From NCBI GenBank assembly GCA_029582155.1, contig CM055905.1:7391572-7455571 (forward strand): a stretch of DNA of 64,000 nucleotides. The letters are read 5' to 3'. The notes under the pieces were generated by a model. The model was not told where the DNA came from, made no database searches, and saw only the letters and a program-made list of their open reading frames with translations. The translations under genes were made by a program, and so were the position numbers. Source of the stretch: Panopea generosa (taxonomy: Eukaryota > Mollusca > Bivalvia > Adapedonta > Hiatellidae). Shown here piece by piece: positions 11,817 to 24,835 of this stretch (its first letter is position 1; each line of letters begins with the position of its first letter).

Positions 11817-13796
11817 TAGTTCATGGATCTGGCTGATTGGTTAATAAATTTCATATTATGGGGAAAGTTTGCCATTTATTCAATTGCAGGAGGATTATAG
11901 TTCTCTACTCTGGGGTTAATTACAAGGTCCCCTTCACCAGTAAAACCAGATGCTATATCGTAATCTGTATAAAAAAGCATTTAACACCATTGAAAAATAT
12001 GAATAAAAGACAATTTGAGAATATGTATCCTGCGGCGCCCAACCAAGCTATATTCTGACTTGACAGAACATCAAAGTGATATTGATTTGTCACGGTAAAA
12101 TTATGTTATTTTGATATGCAACTGTATATCATTCGACAGATGAAAATTTAAATATATACTAAGTATTATTCATGGGACTTTGGATACCAATTTTTTCATT
12201 TTTTTTTTAGAGAGAGATAATCTGAAAAATAAATGGCATGTCCAATGTACCATTGTTCTAAATACTGTGATAAAAAGAAACTTACATTTGTGTTCATTTA
12301 TTATCAAATTCATTAAACTCCTGATTCAATTAAATTAAAACTCATTTATTAGTTTTGACAAGAGCCTCTCATAATTTTTTTTGACAACTTGTTTAATAAA
12401 TTCAATATCAAATGACCACTCCTGTGAGATCCTCTATATGAACGTAAAAGTGTTCCATCATCATGTAGGAATAATCTCCTCTTAATCGTTGAATATTTAA
12501 AAACATTTTAAATCTGGATTTAATTTAGAATCCAACAAATAAACCTTAACAGCAGGAAGTCACATGAGCAAATGGGAAGTAAACAATTGAGACACTTATT
12601 TCAATTTTATAGACTACCCAATGCCGTTACCATAAAGTATGTGATGCATTATGGGTGTTATGTCATTAATGGCACTTTGGACACAATGTCTGAAATTGTG
12701 ACATTTTAAAAGTGCTAGATAAACAATTCTGTGAAAGAATGTTTTTAAGGAAATGTACTTTGGCGCAGACATCGAGCCTGTAACAATTGTTTATTGGTAA
12801 ACTCGTGGTTCTTTATTGCTTGACAGGTCTTTATTGGGGGAAGAAGTAAAAGTTTCTGGGCCATTTTATATATTATAAATAATAAATAATGCCTCTCCGC
12901 AAGCTTTTAAGGCAAAGATTATTATATTAAACTAGATATTTATGGAAACATTGTCAACAGTTTAAACATTTTATATAAATAATGGATATTGTTAAATGAT
13001 GGATAATGTTTGTTTGTTTGTTTGTTTATTAAATGATGTTATAGGTGTAACCCCACCATTGATTTTTGTTCTTTATTCTATAGTAAATAACAAAAGTTTG
13101 AAGGCTTGTCATTCATAGAGGGTCCCAAATGAAAGAAGTGAAACCTACATTTTACTGTTTGTCAACCTCTGCACTATCAAAATATGATGAGAAAAGTAGG
13201 GGTCATGTGTCATATAAGAGATTTTTTTTCTGCTCAGTGTGTACACTGGTGACAAAGTGAAAGTAGACTTCCGAAATCATGAATTCATACCCCAATTTCC
13301 AAGCATCATTTTTTTTTTCTAAATTCACAATTCAAACATGACAATGCTATCAAAATGTTCAAAATACATCAATGATGCCATTCAAATAAAAAAATGAGCA
13401 TTAAAAATAGGAAAATGCATTTTTAAAGAAGAAGAATTGAGGATTATTTACAACCGCCATTATGCGACTACCCCACGGAAGCACTTCCTTTTTGCAATGG
13501 TGGCACTATGCCTATAGAAAAAGCAATTACGCAGGGTTTCTGTAGACAGATGTGTGCATGTGTCTTGTGTAGAAAGACAATTTAAACATCTGTATAGAGG
13601 GATACTTTGTTTCTATTGAGAAATACAGAAATACCATTGATTAATGCAACATCAATAGAGAAAAATCCCCAATGATTTTAAATTACTCGAAGACTAAAGG
13701 TCGTGTGCAGTGATTATTTTCTAAACAAAGAAAAACAAAATAAATTGATAGAGTCTGAACAGACAAGGGGTTCTGCATTAGAGTGCTATAGGGCAG
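11817..13796. other. Upstream DNA of the channel gene, no feature recognised
   Basis: AT-rich. It contains a (gttt) run near 13010-13026. No promoter elements can be called with confidence, and further 5' non-coding exons could lie here unseen. Confidence 0.4.
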
Positions 13797-14045
13797 ACAG
13801 GTGGAATTTGGGTAGATTCTGGGTAAATGCAAGTTCATAAGTACTAAGGCAGTTGAATTCTGGGTAAAGTGCAATCGGTAGAACAGGAAGGTGAATTCTA
13901 GGTAAAGTGCAATAGAACAGGAAGGTGAATTCTGGGTAAAGTGCAATAGAACAGGCAGGTGAATTCTGGATAAAGTGTAGTAGAACAGGCAGTTGAATTC
14001 TGAGTAAAGTGCAATAGAACAGGAAGATAAATTCTTGGTAAAGTG
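13797..14045. repeat. Minisatellite upstream of exon 1, ~34 bp units
   Basis: About seven units of 'gtgaattctgggtaaagtgc' plus 'aatagaacaggaag', ending ~160 bp before the candidate start codon at 14205. It lies in the 5' flank or in an upstream intron of the channel gene. Confidence 0.85.
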
Positions 14046-14204
14046 AAATTTCTCTTGAATAACCTTGGATATATATTGGAATATAAATTTACTAAATAAA
14101 AGAACGAATATAATTTTTTTTATTAAAACACAAAAAAACTACCAACATTCAAGATGATTGTTATAACTGTAACTTGTGTGTAAACTTTGAAGACAATCCA
14201 TAGC

Positions 14205-14410
14205 ATGTCAAATATTTGGTTTTACCATGGAAGTTTCCGACAATCCAACAATAGAGTGAATAGACAAAATTACAGTCCGTACGGCCAAGGCAGAAATGTG
14301 AGATTTGGTGGACCAATGAGGGAGCGATCATATCGTCAGTTCCCTCACCATAGAAACAGCGGTGTTTGCGGGATTAATAAAGTTTTCGATACGCTGCCCC
14401 CACCCCCAGA
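14205..14410 (+). CDS. Slo2/KCNT-type potassium channel, candidate first coding exon
   Basis: Encodes the predicted cytoplasmic N-terminus, residues 1-68 plus two bases of codon 69. The ATG at 14205 has A at -3. An in-frame TAA lies upstream at 14181, so the non-ATG extension to 14187 is not preferred. The peptide starts MSNIWFYHGSFRQSNNRVNR, is rich in Arg, Asn, Gln and Gly, and ends in a short proline run (TLPPPPE). The exon ends at a strong donor (gtaagt) at 14411 in phase 2. Joining its 'GA' to the 'A' that opens exon 2 makes a Glu codon and continues in frame. Vertebrate KCNT N-termini are poorly conserved, so the assignment rests on start context, donor and phase fit rather than similarity. 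An alternative first exon upstream is possible. Confidence 0.62.
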
Positions 14411-14927
14411 GTAAGTTGTTTTTACCACTTCCAGTGTTCTTGGTATTAAAATGTTTATATTTGTATATACAGAACAATATGAAATAGGTAAACCCCAGGT
14501 AAAATAAGGCGAGTGCAGATGCATAACTAGTAATAAGTTTAAATACAATCACAATTGGGCAATTCTGTCATCGGATACCTTTTGAACAGACAGGTTTACA
14601 GTATGCTGCAAAATGAGATGACCTTTAATGCATTTTTAGTGTAATTATTTTTTTTTTAAGAATATGACTGTGATTATAACCAATGAGTTTCTAGACAATT
14701 TTAACTTTTTTTAAAGTATCTTATTGTTCATTAAGTGATTGTTTTATTACACAACAGTTTTTATTTTTACAATAATCCCCGTGACTATAAACTACTGAAT
14801 AACGACTCCCCTGATGGTGAAACCACTTTCTGATCCAAGTTTTTTTCAGTCTGTTAGTCACAGTTTTGTTTTTTTCAAGGTGCCTGTTACCATATGTCAC
14901 AGCATGCTTTTCTTCGAAGCTTCAGTT

Positions 14928-15060
14928 GTAGCAGGGTCCTCCGTGGCTGAGTGGTCTAAGGCACCATCTCTTGGCAGATTAATGTCAGTTACCTTTCACT
15001 GTTAAGGTTGTAGGTTTGAGTCCTGCTCATTCCAAAAAACTTTATGTGAGAAAATGTTGA
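14928..15060 (+). mobile_element. SINE family C
   Basis: The head 'tccgtggctgagtggtctaa' followed by 'ggcacc' resembles a tRNA-Leu/Ser-type A box. The B-box region is 'ggttgtaggtttgagtcctg', then 'ctcattccaaaaaactttat'. It matches 30629-30872 but lacks the 3' part. Confidence 0.7.
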
Positions 15061-15159
15061 TTTGGTTTTGGGGTGGGTGGGGGTAGTGGAGCAGATCCCT
15101 TTAATAGGAAAAAATAATGTTGTGCTGACAAAAATGGGGAGAAAAATCAAAATGATGCA

Positions 15160-15330
15160 AAGCATGTTGGCCTCTCATTTCAGAGGTCACTGGTTCAATC
15201 ACAGACTCAACCATACAGCCTTTCACAAACAAAACTCACAAAACAGAATGAAAAAAAGCTCTGAGCTAGCTATAATTGAGAAATTGCAGTTGATCTAAAA
15301 TAAATTAGTATGAACAAAATAATTATTAAT
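15160..15330 (+). mobile_element. SINE family A, 5'-truncated
   Basis: 'agcatgttggcctctcattt', 'cagaggtcactggttcaatc' (B box), 'aaagctctgagctagctata' and the tail 'gatctaaaataaattagtat'. The A-box part is degraded. Confidence 0.65.
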
Positions 15331-15789
15331 TAATATTAGTCAGTACAACTTTCATTTCTTTGTGGAATGTTTATTTTAAGAAAACAACTTTATTACTCAT
15401 AGAAACGTGAGAAATGTAATTTTTTACTGTCTGCGGAGACTGGTCTGGACATTTAGTTGTCAGTGGCAGCTATCAGACCAGACAAGGTTATTTAAAAGTG
15501 AAATGAATTGCTTTGTATAGCCTGATAAACAGTTTAACACATTTGCATATTTGGATATGCTGGTAGATAGAGTGCTAATGGTGAATTGGCTTTGCAATAT
15601 TGCAATTCTAATTTCCGCTTTGTATAATAGTGATGCAGAGTTGATGCAATTTCATCATCTGTAGATTAAATCATAAATGAATACAATGTATGTCTCTTTC
15701 TCTAATGCATTTAATGCCATTCCCAATCTTTTTCCCACCCAACCACATTTCCAAATGAAGCCATATATTTTTTAGTTGTCGTTAAAGGC

Positions 15790-15961
15790 CAGTGGCGTAG
15801 CTGCCTTTACGCCATAATGCACGGATTTGCACTTTTTTGTGAATGCATCATTATATCTCCTGGAAATGCCTGCAGAACACAGGAAATGTATCCTAAAAAT
15901 CATCCCCGACCCCCTAGGACCTGATGGGCATGCACGTCATTTTAGGTCAGCTACACCACTG
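15790..15961. mobile_element. MITE with CAGTGGCGTAGC-type ends
   Basis: The left end cagtggcgtagct and right end agctacaccactg are near-perfect inverted repeats 172 bp apart with no coding room. This terminus is typical of small non-autonomous hAT-like elements (family knowledge). No clean target duplication is visible. Confidence 0.6.
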
Positions 15962-17942
15962 ATGGCCATAGTAAATTAATTCCTAGATTTTCATCCAAAT
16001 CTGTTTTAAAATAGGGTGGGGATGCAGTTTCATTTTTAATTTTTCACGGAAGTGTTGATCTTATTGGGCATAAAATGAAAGAAAATCATTTAGAGATCAA
16101 GGTTGCATTTCATAAAAAAAACTTAGGATAAAAATAGATTGTAAACGTTAAGTAAGTATCATTCATAATATTTTGAATATCAGTCCAGATTAACCCATTC
16201 TCGATCAGCTTGAATATTTTGTAAAACAGGTATGTTTCTGAAAACACAATCTTAAATTCAATTGGATGAGCATGAAAATACTATGAAAGTTTCTTATGTT
16301 ACAGTTAACGACTGATTTTTTTTAAAATTTGCAACCCAAATGTTTAAAACGCTGTGCCGTTTTGGAAAAATATAACTTTTTTGACTGATAAAAGTTATAA
16401 TGAGACATGTAAATTGGCAGGTAAAGAAAATGAGGGTGGGTGAGAAAAAAATCGAAGAATTGATTTATTATACCCTTATCAATGGGCAATTAACTTTATT
16501 AGTGATTCCTTGTGGAGACCATGGTGGCACTACTAGACCTCATACTGAGGTATGGTTAATTAATCATATTACAAAGTTGTATAATTATATGTTCTCTTCG
16601 GCCAGGTCATTAGGATAATGAGGAGGTTTGTTATTAATTACAAATAGCCTTTATTGTTCTTCAGAACATCTTCCATTGGTCAGGTAACACAAAGTAAAAC
16701 AAGGCTAAATAAAAATATTAGAATCTTGCTGGACTGCTATTGAATCTTTTTCTTTGTTAAAAATGTCTGGAACCTCTGAGTGGCCCTAGTTTTATTAAAG
16801 ATTTAATAAATTAATTGCTTGATTAACAACCCCGCTTTCCCCTAATTTTCATACAGCCACGACCCTTTTTATTTTCATAAAAAAAAGATATAAAAAAGAT
16901 ATAAAAAAATTAAAAAAATAATAAAATTCTTCACCCACCTCCCTTTTTTAGGAAATAAATGGATGAGAATCTACCAATTAATTTATAACGGCCTAAACAT
17001 CTCCATTTGAGATTTCCCTCAATTCAGCCCAGTTTTACTTCATTTACTTGATCATCTTGTTTGTTAGCCTTTGCCAATGGGCAAAGGTGTTCTCAGACTT
17101 CAATTCTGTGTGTGCTCATTTAATGTGTAGTGACTGTCACTGTGTTCAAGTTTTTGAGGAAAATCTCAGTTTGAAATGTCCAGTGAAACCAGCCCAAGGT
17201 TTAAACTTATAATGAATTTGTGATTGAGTCTTTATCTCATAATTTTATCACATATTTTTTATATTAATCTAGTTAAATATTACTTCTAATTCATCACTCA
17301 GTGTTTTCCGTACAACTCAGCACCCGTACGTAAAATGTCTTAACTACTTTCCAGAATGAATAAATGACTGTTGATTTGTCATGGTAACATGGCATTATTT
17401 TGAAAAGTTATTTCCTACCATGACTGGTGGAAACTAAGATAGTTGATATATTCTCGTTCCTGATTCTCAAAAAATAAATGGTAAATGAACCATTTTCCAG
17501 AGTTATGTGATAAAAAGAATCTTATGTTCATGCTAAATTATTACTTAATTTATCAGACTTGTTGGCAAAAATGATAACATACGTATGCCAAAGATGATAA
17601 AATGTTCAGCAGAGCCTAGCATTATAATATATATTTTTGCCAATGTGTGTAATAAATCCAATAGTAATTGAGGACTCGTCTAAGATCCTCCGCATAATTA
17701 TATCATGTATTTAATCATAAATGGTCACAAATTTTCACCAAGCAACCAATCAGAATGCAGGAAATTTATGAAGTGCATTGTAAAGTGTATTCCATCATAA
17801 CTTAGGCAACAAACCACATGCATGTACTTCACAATTGAAGTAAAATAAATAAGAATTAAAAACCATAATTTGATCAAGACATTTGTCTATCAAAACCGGA
17901 TAATTCTAAGATTAACAAAGTATTGTTAAAGTTGTGTGAACC

Positions 17943-18178
17943 CGATTATAATCTGCCATATACCCTGAAATACCCCCCCCCCCCCACCCTGGGAGCAGAT
18001 TATAATCTACCATTTACCCTGAAATAAACGCCCCTGGGAGCAGATTATGATTTACTATATACCCAGAAACAAATGCCCCTGGAAGCAGATTATAATCTAC
18101 CATATACCGTGAAATAAATGCCCCTGGGAGCAGATTATAATCTACCATATACCCTGAAATAAATGCCCCTGGGAGTGA
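17943..18178. repeat. Minisatellite, ~45 bp units
   Basis: About five units of 'gattataatctaccatatac', 'cctgaaataaatgcccctgg' and 'gagca'. The first unit carries a C14 run (17969-17982). Confidence 0.88.
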
Positions 18179-18367
18179 TACATTTTGCAAAAAGTGGGAG
18201 CGGAGAGTTATTTGGGTAGGAGAAATCGATATTTAAACTTTTTATAAAGAGCGTGTAAAATGCCTTAACACACACACAGCCGGTAATAAGGCATTTATTC
18301 AACCATGTTTAAATCAGACATGAAATCTATGTACACTCAGGGATTTTCAATTTTAGTGCAGAAAATG

Positions 18368-18612
18368 TCATCGGATTTCAAAGAAAGTTTATATACACTA
18401 ACAGTGCCATCTCTGTCTTCTATGAAAATTCACAGGCGTCAATAATGACTTCGCTATTAACGCCTGTGAATTTTCACTTTTGGTGGTAGCTTTGAAAAAT
18501 ATTGGAATAAGTGCATAAAAATTTCCAGTCTCAGTCATGAAATTTTGATAGTAGAAGGCAGAGATGGCGGTGTTACCCTGTAGAAGCTTTCTTTGAAATT
18601 GGATGACATTTT
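18368..18612. mobile_element. Foldback/MITE-like element
   Basis: Three nested inverted-repeat pairs. The outer pair is 'catcggatttcaaagaaag' with 'ctttctttgaaattggatga'. The middle pair is 'gccatctctgtcttctat' with 'agtagaaggcagagatggc'. A strong inner hairpin is tgaaaattcacaggcgt/acgcctgtgaattttca around 18422-18475. A minus-strand 84-codon frame through it is not considered a gene. Confidence 0.65.
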
Positions 18613-20126
18613 TTGGCACTAAATTCACCTGTATTAAGTGGTGCGTTTTCAAAGTCCCAGAGTGAATGTTTATTTATTTTGATTAAAGATTAAATTCCAG
18701 ATGGAGCAGGTTAAGTAATTTCATTTCCCATAAAAACGACTCAGGGTACTCACTTATCAAGGGGGGTGGGGTGGGGTGTATTCAAAGGTATACGGTATTC
18801 ATTTCACTGTGCCAGGAAACCGTCATTATTTTATTTTGGTCTTTCTTGACTTTAATATTTGATGGAAGACTGAGGAAGTCAGTCAAGATGAAAAGGTAGA
18901 TAATACAGGTATTGAATAATTTATTATTTACACATTTTTATTGCTGTATAAGTACCTAAGTAGGCAAAATTTCTTAAATGAGATTTTTCTCATCTTCCTG
19001 TCTTCACTGCATCCTTCGTTGCACAAGTCGGTTGGTGTGTAGAGGTTAGAATGCCAAGAGGGCACATTGTGCAGTATGTTAACCGGTTGTTGATCTTTGG
19101 TTGATAATCATGGTTGTCAGTTATGGATGTACTCGCTGAGAAAAATGTCACAGCAACTTTGGAGATGTGTTTGATTTATGTAAATTAGAATGGAATCAAA
19201 TTTGAACATGCGAAGGCATTAAGTATTGAAAAAATAGCATTAATTTATAGTCTGTGTTCATTGACAACTTTAATATTAATGTTGGAAATTTCAATCTGTA
19301 ATTCAGAAAATTAGAAGTTGTCGCTCATTTGAAAATAAGAAGATAATATTGCATGAGCAAGGATTTAATTACATATTTTACATGTAATGCAACATTTTAT
19401 GATATGTCAGTTGATGTGTGCTGTGTCGCTTTACTGCATTGGTTGTGGAAAAAAAATTTCTACAGTAATCAAGAGACTCTGTTATTAAATTTTGTAAATA
19501 AAATTCCAATGCAAAATTGATGAAATTTAGTTGGTTATAATGCACTAACAATAACCATTTTTATGTTTCCTGAAGTGCATGTGAGTAGTATTAGCTGACA
19601 CTTTAATATCCATCTGTACACTCGAAAAATATTGAAGGAAATCTGACAACACTTTGTACATGTGTGGAAGCGCAGAGTGAAATAAACATACCTGTTACAG
19701 ATTAGCTAATTGGTCATTAGGTAAAATGTAATTCCACATTCATGATCAAATTAATTACAGACAGATAATACATTATGTTAAACTTGTTTTACAACCGTGG
19801 TGTGGGTCATAGACATGTGGCCATGATGGTGAGCCCACGGATTATGTAAGGGATTATAAGATTCATGGAAGGTCTGACTCAAGGAGAGGCAGTGTTGACC
19901 AGTTACAATATCCAGAAGGATTGGAAAATATGTCATGTAGTAACAAGGGGTTGTGGCTCCAGTGAAGTGAAGCCCCCTGGCGAGGTGATAAAAAAGGCTC
20001 AGCTTTATAATGGAGAGAGTAGAGTAGACAGTATCGGTACTTTTGATTTTGGCGAAAGGAGAATTTCTAGGTAATTTAGTAGTGGTATCGATTTATTTCT
20101 TATACATACATACAGGCTTCTCCACA

Positions 20127-20373
20127 GGCCATTACATCCAGTTTACTCCATAGATAAGGGTTTTCCCACACAAATCACAGAATACCTTTGAAAACAGTGC
20201 AGGAAGAATTCAGATTGCTCGTAACGAGCAATCTGAACACTTCCTGCACTGTTTTCCACTCTGTCAGTTAATAACATAATTCAGTCCCAATAATTCAAAA
20301 GCCTTCTATATTAGAGGTGTCCAAACGCGTCTATATTAGAGGCGTCCAAAGGCGTCTATATGAAGGAAAGGGT
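20127..20373 (+). mobile_element. Hairpin-bearing dispersed element, copy A
   Basis: Contains a long hairpin: left arm 20190-20221, right arm 20225-20256, 30 of 32 positions paired, 3-nt loop. After it comes a doubled segment 'ctatattagaggcgtccaaa'. The same element occurs in reverse orientation at 51417-51662. Confidence 0.75.
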
Positions 20374-20684
20374 TAGCACCGGGGCACTCCAGTGCTTGTC
20401 TATCAGAAATGATATTCCCCTTAGTGCTTGAATTCTTTAACAAAATTTTGCAAAAGATTACTTTCCTCTAAATCATTATTTTTCTTTGCATATCTTTTCT
20501 CATTTTCATACCTGAAATGAAACATACTAAATACGATGACTTTAATATGTTTTACTAATGAAATATATTTCAATGAGTGCCTTACACAGCACATAAAGGT
20601 GCTAACAGGCATTTATTTCACAAGTTTTTTTTTTTTTCTTGCTTCCAAATAATACAAGTCCAAACTCAAGAGTATGTGTGCTGC

Positions 20685-20713
20685 GCAGGCAGGCAGGCAG
20701 GCAGGCAGGCAGG
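20685..20713. repeat. (AGGC)n microsatellite
   Basis: About seven tandem 'aggc' units. It lies in a chance 154-codon open frame. Confidence 0.95.
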
Positions 20714-21169
20714 CCCCCTCTCGCCCTTCCTGTGGAGAACCCTGAATGTCATATGTAATTATGTACAGATGGTCCAGGTTAAAGGGGTTCAATATTATTG
20801 GTGCCTGTCAGTTTTGTGGGTTTGCTGTCAACATGTAGGTGAAAATGATTGCTGTGGAGGTGTCTTTGTAGAGGTAAGAACATGGGGATGCGTTGTCATG
20901 TTTGAGTTTCATAATATTTCTAGACCCCGCAGCAATGGTTTCATATTATTGCATGAAAAATACAAATTTTCAGGAAAAAAATTACCAACAAGTTGCCTAT
21001 ATAATTTTTTAAATTTCATACATGTGGCGGCCGGCTTTTGACAATTATTACCATAATCATGGTGTATTGTATATAAACAAGCTGCTTGGAGCAGTGCCAT
21101 TTTATAAGCCGCAATATAGTTGTGTTTCTATCATTTTATGAAAGCAACATATATATCTTTTTAACAACC

Positions 21170-21465
21170 CTGCAGTGGTCGTCTAGTGGTAACAGCATCC
21201 GCCTCACATACAGAAAGTCATGGGTTCGATCCCCTACCTTGAAAAATAGAATGGTACAGAAGCTTCCAGACTTGGCACTCAGCAATAAGATGATAGTTCT
21301 AGAGCTTGTCGGCCTGGTGTCAGTATGTCACTGGGTGGCGGTATCATACCATGTGTCTGCAACATGATACTTTATTGTGGCAGTGCTAAGAATACTGTCT
21401 CAAGTAGACAAAGTAACGATATGACTGAAAAAATGGTGACACAATACAACAACAACATTTTATTA
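21170..21465 (+). mobile_element. SINE family E with tRNA-Val-like head
   Basis: 'gtggtcgtctagtggtaaca' is the A box. 'ccgcctcacatacagaaag' resembles a tRNA-Val(CAC) anticodon arm. The B box is 'catgggttcgatcccc'. The body 'cggcctggtgtcagtatgtc' and 'atcataccatgtgtctgcaa' is shared with 40617. It ends 'acaatacaacaacaacattt'. Confidence 0.8.
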
Positions 21466-22625
21466 TGAACTTAAAGAGACCCCACCAGTATATCGCCAAT
21501 ATTTTTTTTTAGTTTAATATCAAAACCTGCACATTAATATCAAACATTGTAATATTATAGTTCTGTTCAATAACTTATAATGTCTTATTGTCTCTGTAGT
21601 GTAGAATTCTTTAATTTTGTTTGTCAAATACTAAATCGCGGCCCACGATAAACTCACTTAATGGCCGGTATCAGGTTATGCTAAGACAATGACAGATAAA
21701 ATGGAAAATGTCGACCTGTGTTCTAAAGAAATTCTCATAAGATAAATTCAAGAATGGAATCAACCATAATCTTCGAATGGGACCTGCCTCTTTGTTATTC
21801 AATAAACTTGCCAGCATTCAATACTGAACAGAAAGTTAAAGGTGATATCGATCGATGCATCTTTAAAGTATATATATAATTCATAATCATATATACAATA
21901 AATGCTTGAAACAAACAACACAAAACCTACAAGAGATCATGTACAGGTAGTCAGTAGAGTTGCTTTACTGAGAGTGATCATCTAAATGGATTATCTTTAA
22001 CAGAGGATAATCAGTATTTAATATCTTCCTTTTTATCAGTTCAATCCGCAAGGCATGATAAAAAAACGAAACACAATCTAAATTTGCATGCATACTTGTG
22101 TCAATACAGTATAATAGAGATGACCTCTCCAGTCATTAAACAGCCTTACAAAGTTGCCTTTGTTGTTCACATCACTATGGTAACTGATCAGAATGTAATT
22201 CTTTGTTATCAGATATGGATATAAAAAAATATATATAGTTAATGTCAACTCCATTCCTGGTATAGCCTGCTTTTTTTTTCTTCACACAAAGTCTTTGAAG
22301 TTTTGCCATCAAATACCAAATATTGAGAAGAAAAAAAATAACAGGAAAGCTACAGTTCCTAGTTTAGAATTATAGATTAGAATAAATATAATTTGATTAA
22401 AGATTTAATGATCTTTTTAATTAATCTAAGTAAACTTCAGTTTACCGACTGGTATTCATCATGTCAGGGCTCAAACTGGGTCTGAATTTTAGGAAGAAGT
22501 GACTTCTCCTTCATCCAAAAAAAAGGAGAAGTGGAGAAAAAATAGGGAGAAGTGGTAAATTTCGTCACCGGTTACACGAAAACTTAGTTTCATTAAAATC
22601 AATGCTATGTACATTATGTGTATTT

Positions 22626-23790
22626 ATACCCCCGACAAACGAAGTTTTGAGGGGGTATACTGGAGTCACCCTGAGGTGGGTCTGTCGGTCTGTCGGTCTG
22701 TTGGTCTGTCGGTCTGTCGGTCTGTTGGTCTGTCGGTCTGTCGGTCGGTCTGTCCGCAATTTTCCTTGTCCGGAGCATAACTTGAAAAGTACTGGATGGA
22801 ATTTCATCAAACGTCATACAATGGTAGAATATAATGAGAGGAAGTGCAGTGTACAAGAAACATAACTCTATTCTTGCTAATTACAGAGTTATTCCTCTTT
22901 GATATTTTTTCTTGTCCAGAGCATAACTTGAAAAGTACCGGATGGAATTTCATCAAGCTTCATACAACGGTAAAATATAATGACAGGAAGTGCAGTGTAC
23001 AAGAAACATAACTCTATTCTTGCTAATTACAGAGTTATTGCCCTTTGATATATTTCCCTTGTCCAGAGCATTACTTTTAAAGTACTGGATGGAATTTCAT
23101 CAAACTTCATACAATGGTACAATATAATGACAGGAAGTGCAGTGTACAGGAAACCTAACTCTATTCTTGCTAATTACAGAGTTATTGCCCTTTGATATAT
23201 TTCCCTTGTCCGGAGCATTACTTTTAATGTACTGGATGGAATTTCATCAAACTTCATACAATGGTAGAATATAATGACAGGAAGTGCAGTGTACAAGAAA
23301 CATAACTCTATTCTTGCTAATTACAAAGTTTGATATATTTCCCTTGTCTGGTGCAGTACTTTTAAAGTACTTTTAAAGCCATCAGTGATAACAGTTTAAT
23401 AAAGTTCATGAAAGAACCAAGTTGATGAATACATGGAGTTCGAGCAAAGCAGGTTCGATATTGTATTCCTAGTGCTCTTGTTTGTTTCTTATCCATAAAA
23501 TTGTTGTCCCTCAACATAACTCGAAAAGTATAACATTTATTGATTGCCATGAAAGCTTGTACACTGCACAATAATTAAAAAGACCGTTTTTAATTTTAAC
23601 AAAACCATAAAAAAATGAACAACACAAACAACTCAATCCATAACATTCTCTTTTATTAAGAATTTCTTTTGTCTGGAGCATTACTTTAAAACTATTGGAT
23701 ATAATTTAATAAAACTTCATACAATGGTTAACCATTTTCTGTCATGGCAGCGTTCGGGGGTATTCATCACTACAGTGATAGGTCTAGTTT
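22626..23790 (+). mobile_element. Pearl/Helitron-like non-autonomous element, copy 2
   Basis: Starts 'ttatacccccgacaaacga' and ends 'gttcgggggtattcatcact', 'acagtgataggtctagtt'. A (tctgtcgg)n microsatellite (22680-22757) is followed by about four good ~145-bp units with 'aagtactggatggaatttca', 'aggaagtgcagtgtacaaga' and 'ctctattcttgctaattaca', then degraded units. The stop-free microsatellite gives spurious TDRPTDRQ-type frames. Confidence 0.7.
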
Positions 23791-24835
23791 TGTTTTATAT
23801 TGTTTTTATAATGTTTTATATTGTTTTTTTATTTATATCAAATGTGTTGGTTGACTGCCTTCTTGTCTTTTATCTGATGTTGTAATTAAAGAACTAGTTT
23901 GTGTGTGATATATTCTTAAAGAACAGGGAGTTTAACTTTCTGAATAAAGATACAGCTAAATGCACTTACAATCAACTTTTTCATGGTAGGAGTATTCTTC
24001 ATGCCACTCATTATTGTTTAATTTTTTTTTGCAAAGAACATTGAACACTAGTACCTGGTAAAAGCAGAAGATAAATGCTATTTATCTATAACTTTATCTC
24101 CGAAAGAGTAATCAAAAAGATATTTCTCTGTTCACATATCATTTTTATTTTTTACCAAAAAACATTTTTTAATTAAAATGCAAAACATAATCATAAGTTC
24201 ATGAAACATACATTGAACACATTTTTTAAATTTCAGATGCTGTGTTACATGCTATCCCCAATGCAGTCTACACACTGCTTAAACTAACTGTTTCTTACTT
24301 GACCTTCTTAATTCTCATTTATAAATATTTCGTACTTTCTGTTGTTTCCAATATTTCAAGGCTCTTTGGAAGTCAAACTTTGGAATTATAGGTCGGATCA
24401 CAAATATTTAGAGTAATTAAACCAGCTGATTTAAACAAACAAATTGAGTAACAAAACAATTTTTTATGTGAATTCTACACATCACTTAGGACACCGAATT
24501 AACAGTTGTTATAATCGATTGTTCAATTTGTTTATTTCGACTCGAACATAGTTAGCGGCAACATAATTATTAATACCTCTTTAATCATCGGTAATTTCTA
24601 AAAATCAAATGCGTTAATTATTCAGTTTGAACGTGTAATTCAGAATTGAATTACACTCTTATCAATCATCTATGCATCTCGCAAACACAAAGGATGATTA
24701 TGTAATACGTGGAAAGTTACTTTGTTCATGGAAAACTTTGATTGACAGTTGAAAAAAGTGATTGGTTTCAATTAGACGCTGGATATTTTAACTCTATGCA
24801 AGAGAAACCTTGAGCTTGGTCAGCCAAACGATTGC

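Noticed and set aside
14187-14204. Upstream extension of exon 1 to a TTG at 14187
   Set aside because: Non-ATG start; the ATG at 14205 has better context and an in-frame stop lies at 14181.
21170-21245. tRNA-Val-like gene
   Set aside because: A and B boxes are present, but the acceptor stem does not close and the SINE body follows; other copies share the same body. The other tRNA-like heads were rejected likewise.
22565-22865. Open frames with TDRPTDRQ-type repeats
   Set aside because: Produced by the (tctgtcgg)n microsatellite of a pearl-like element, open on both strands.
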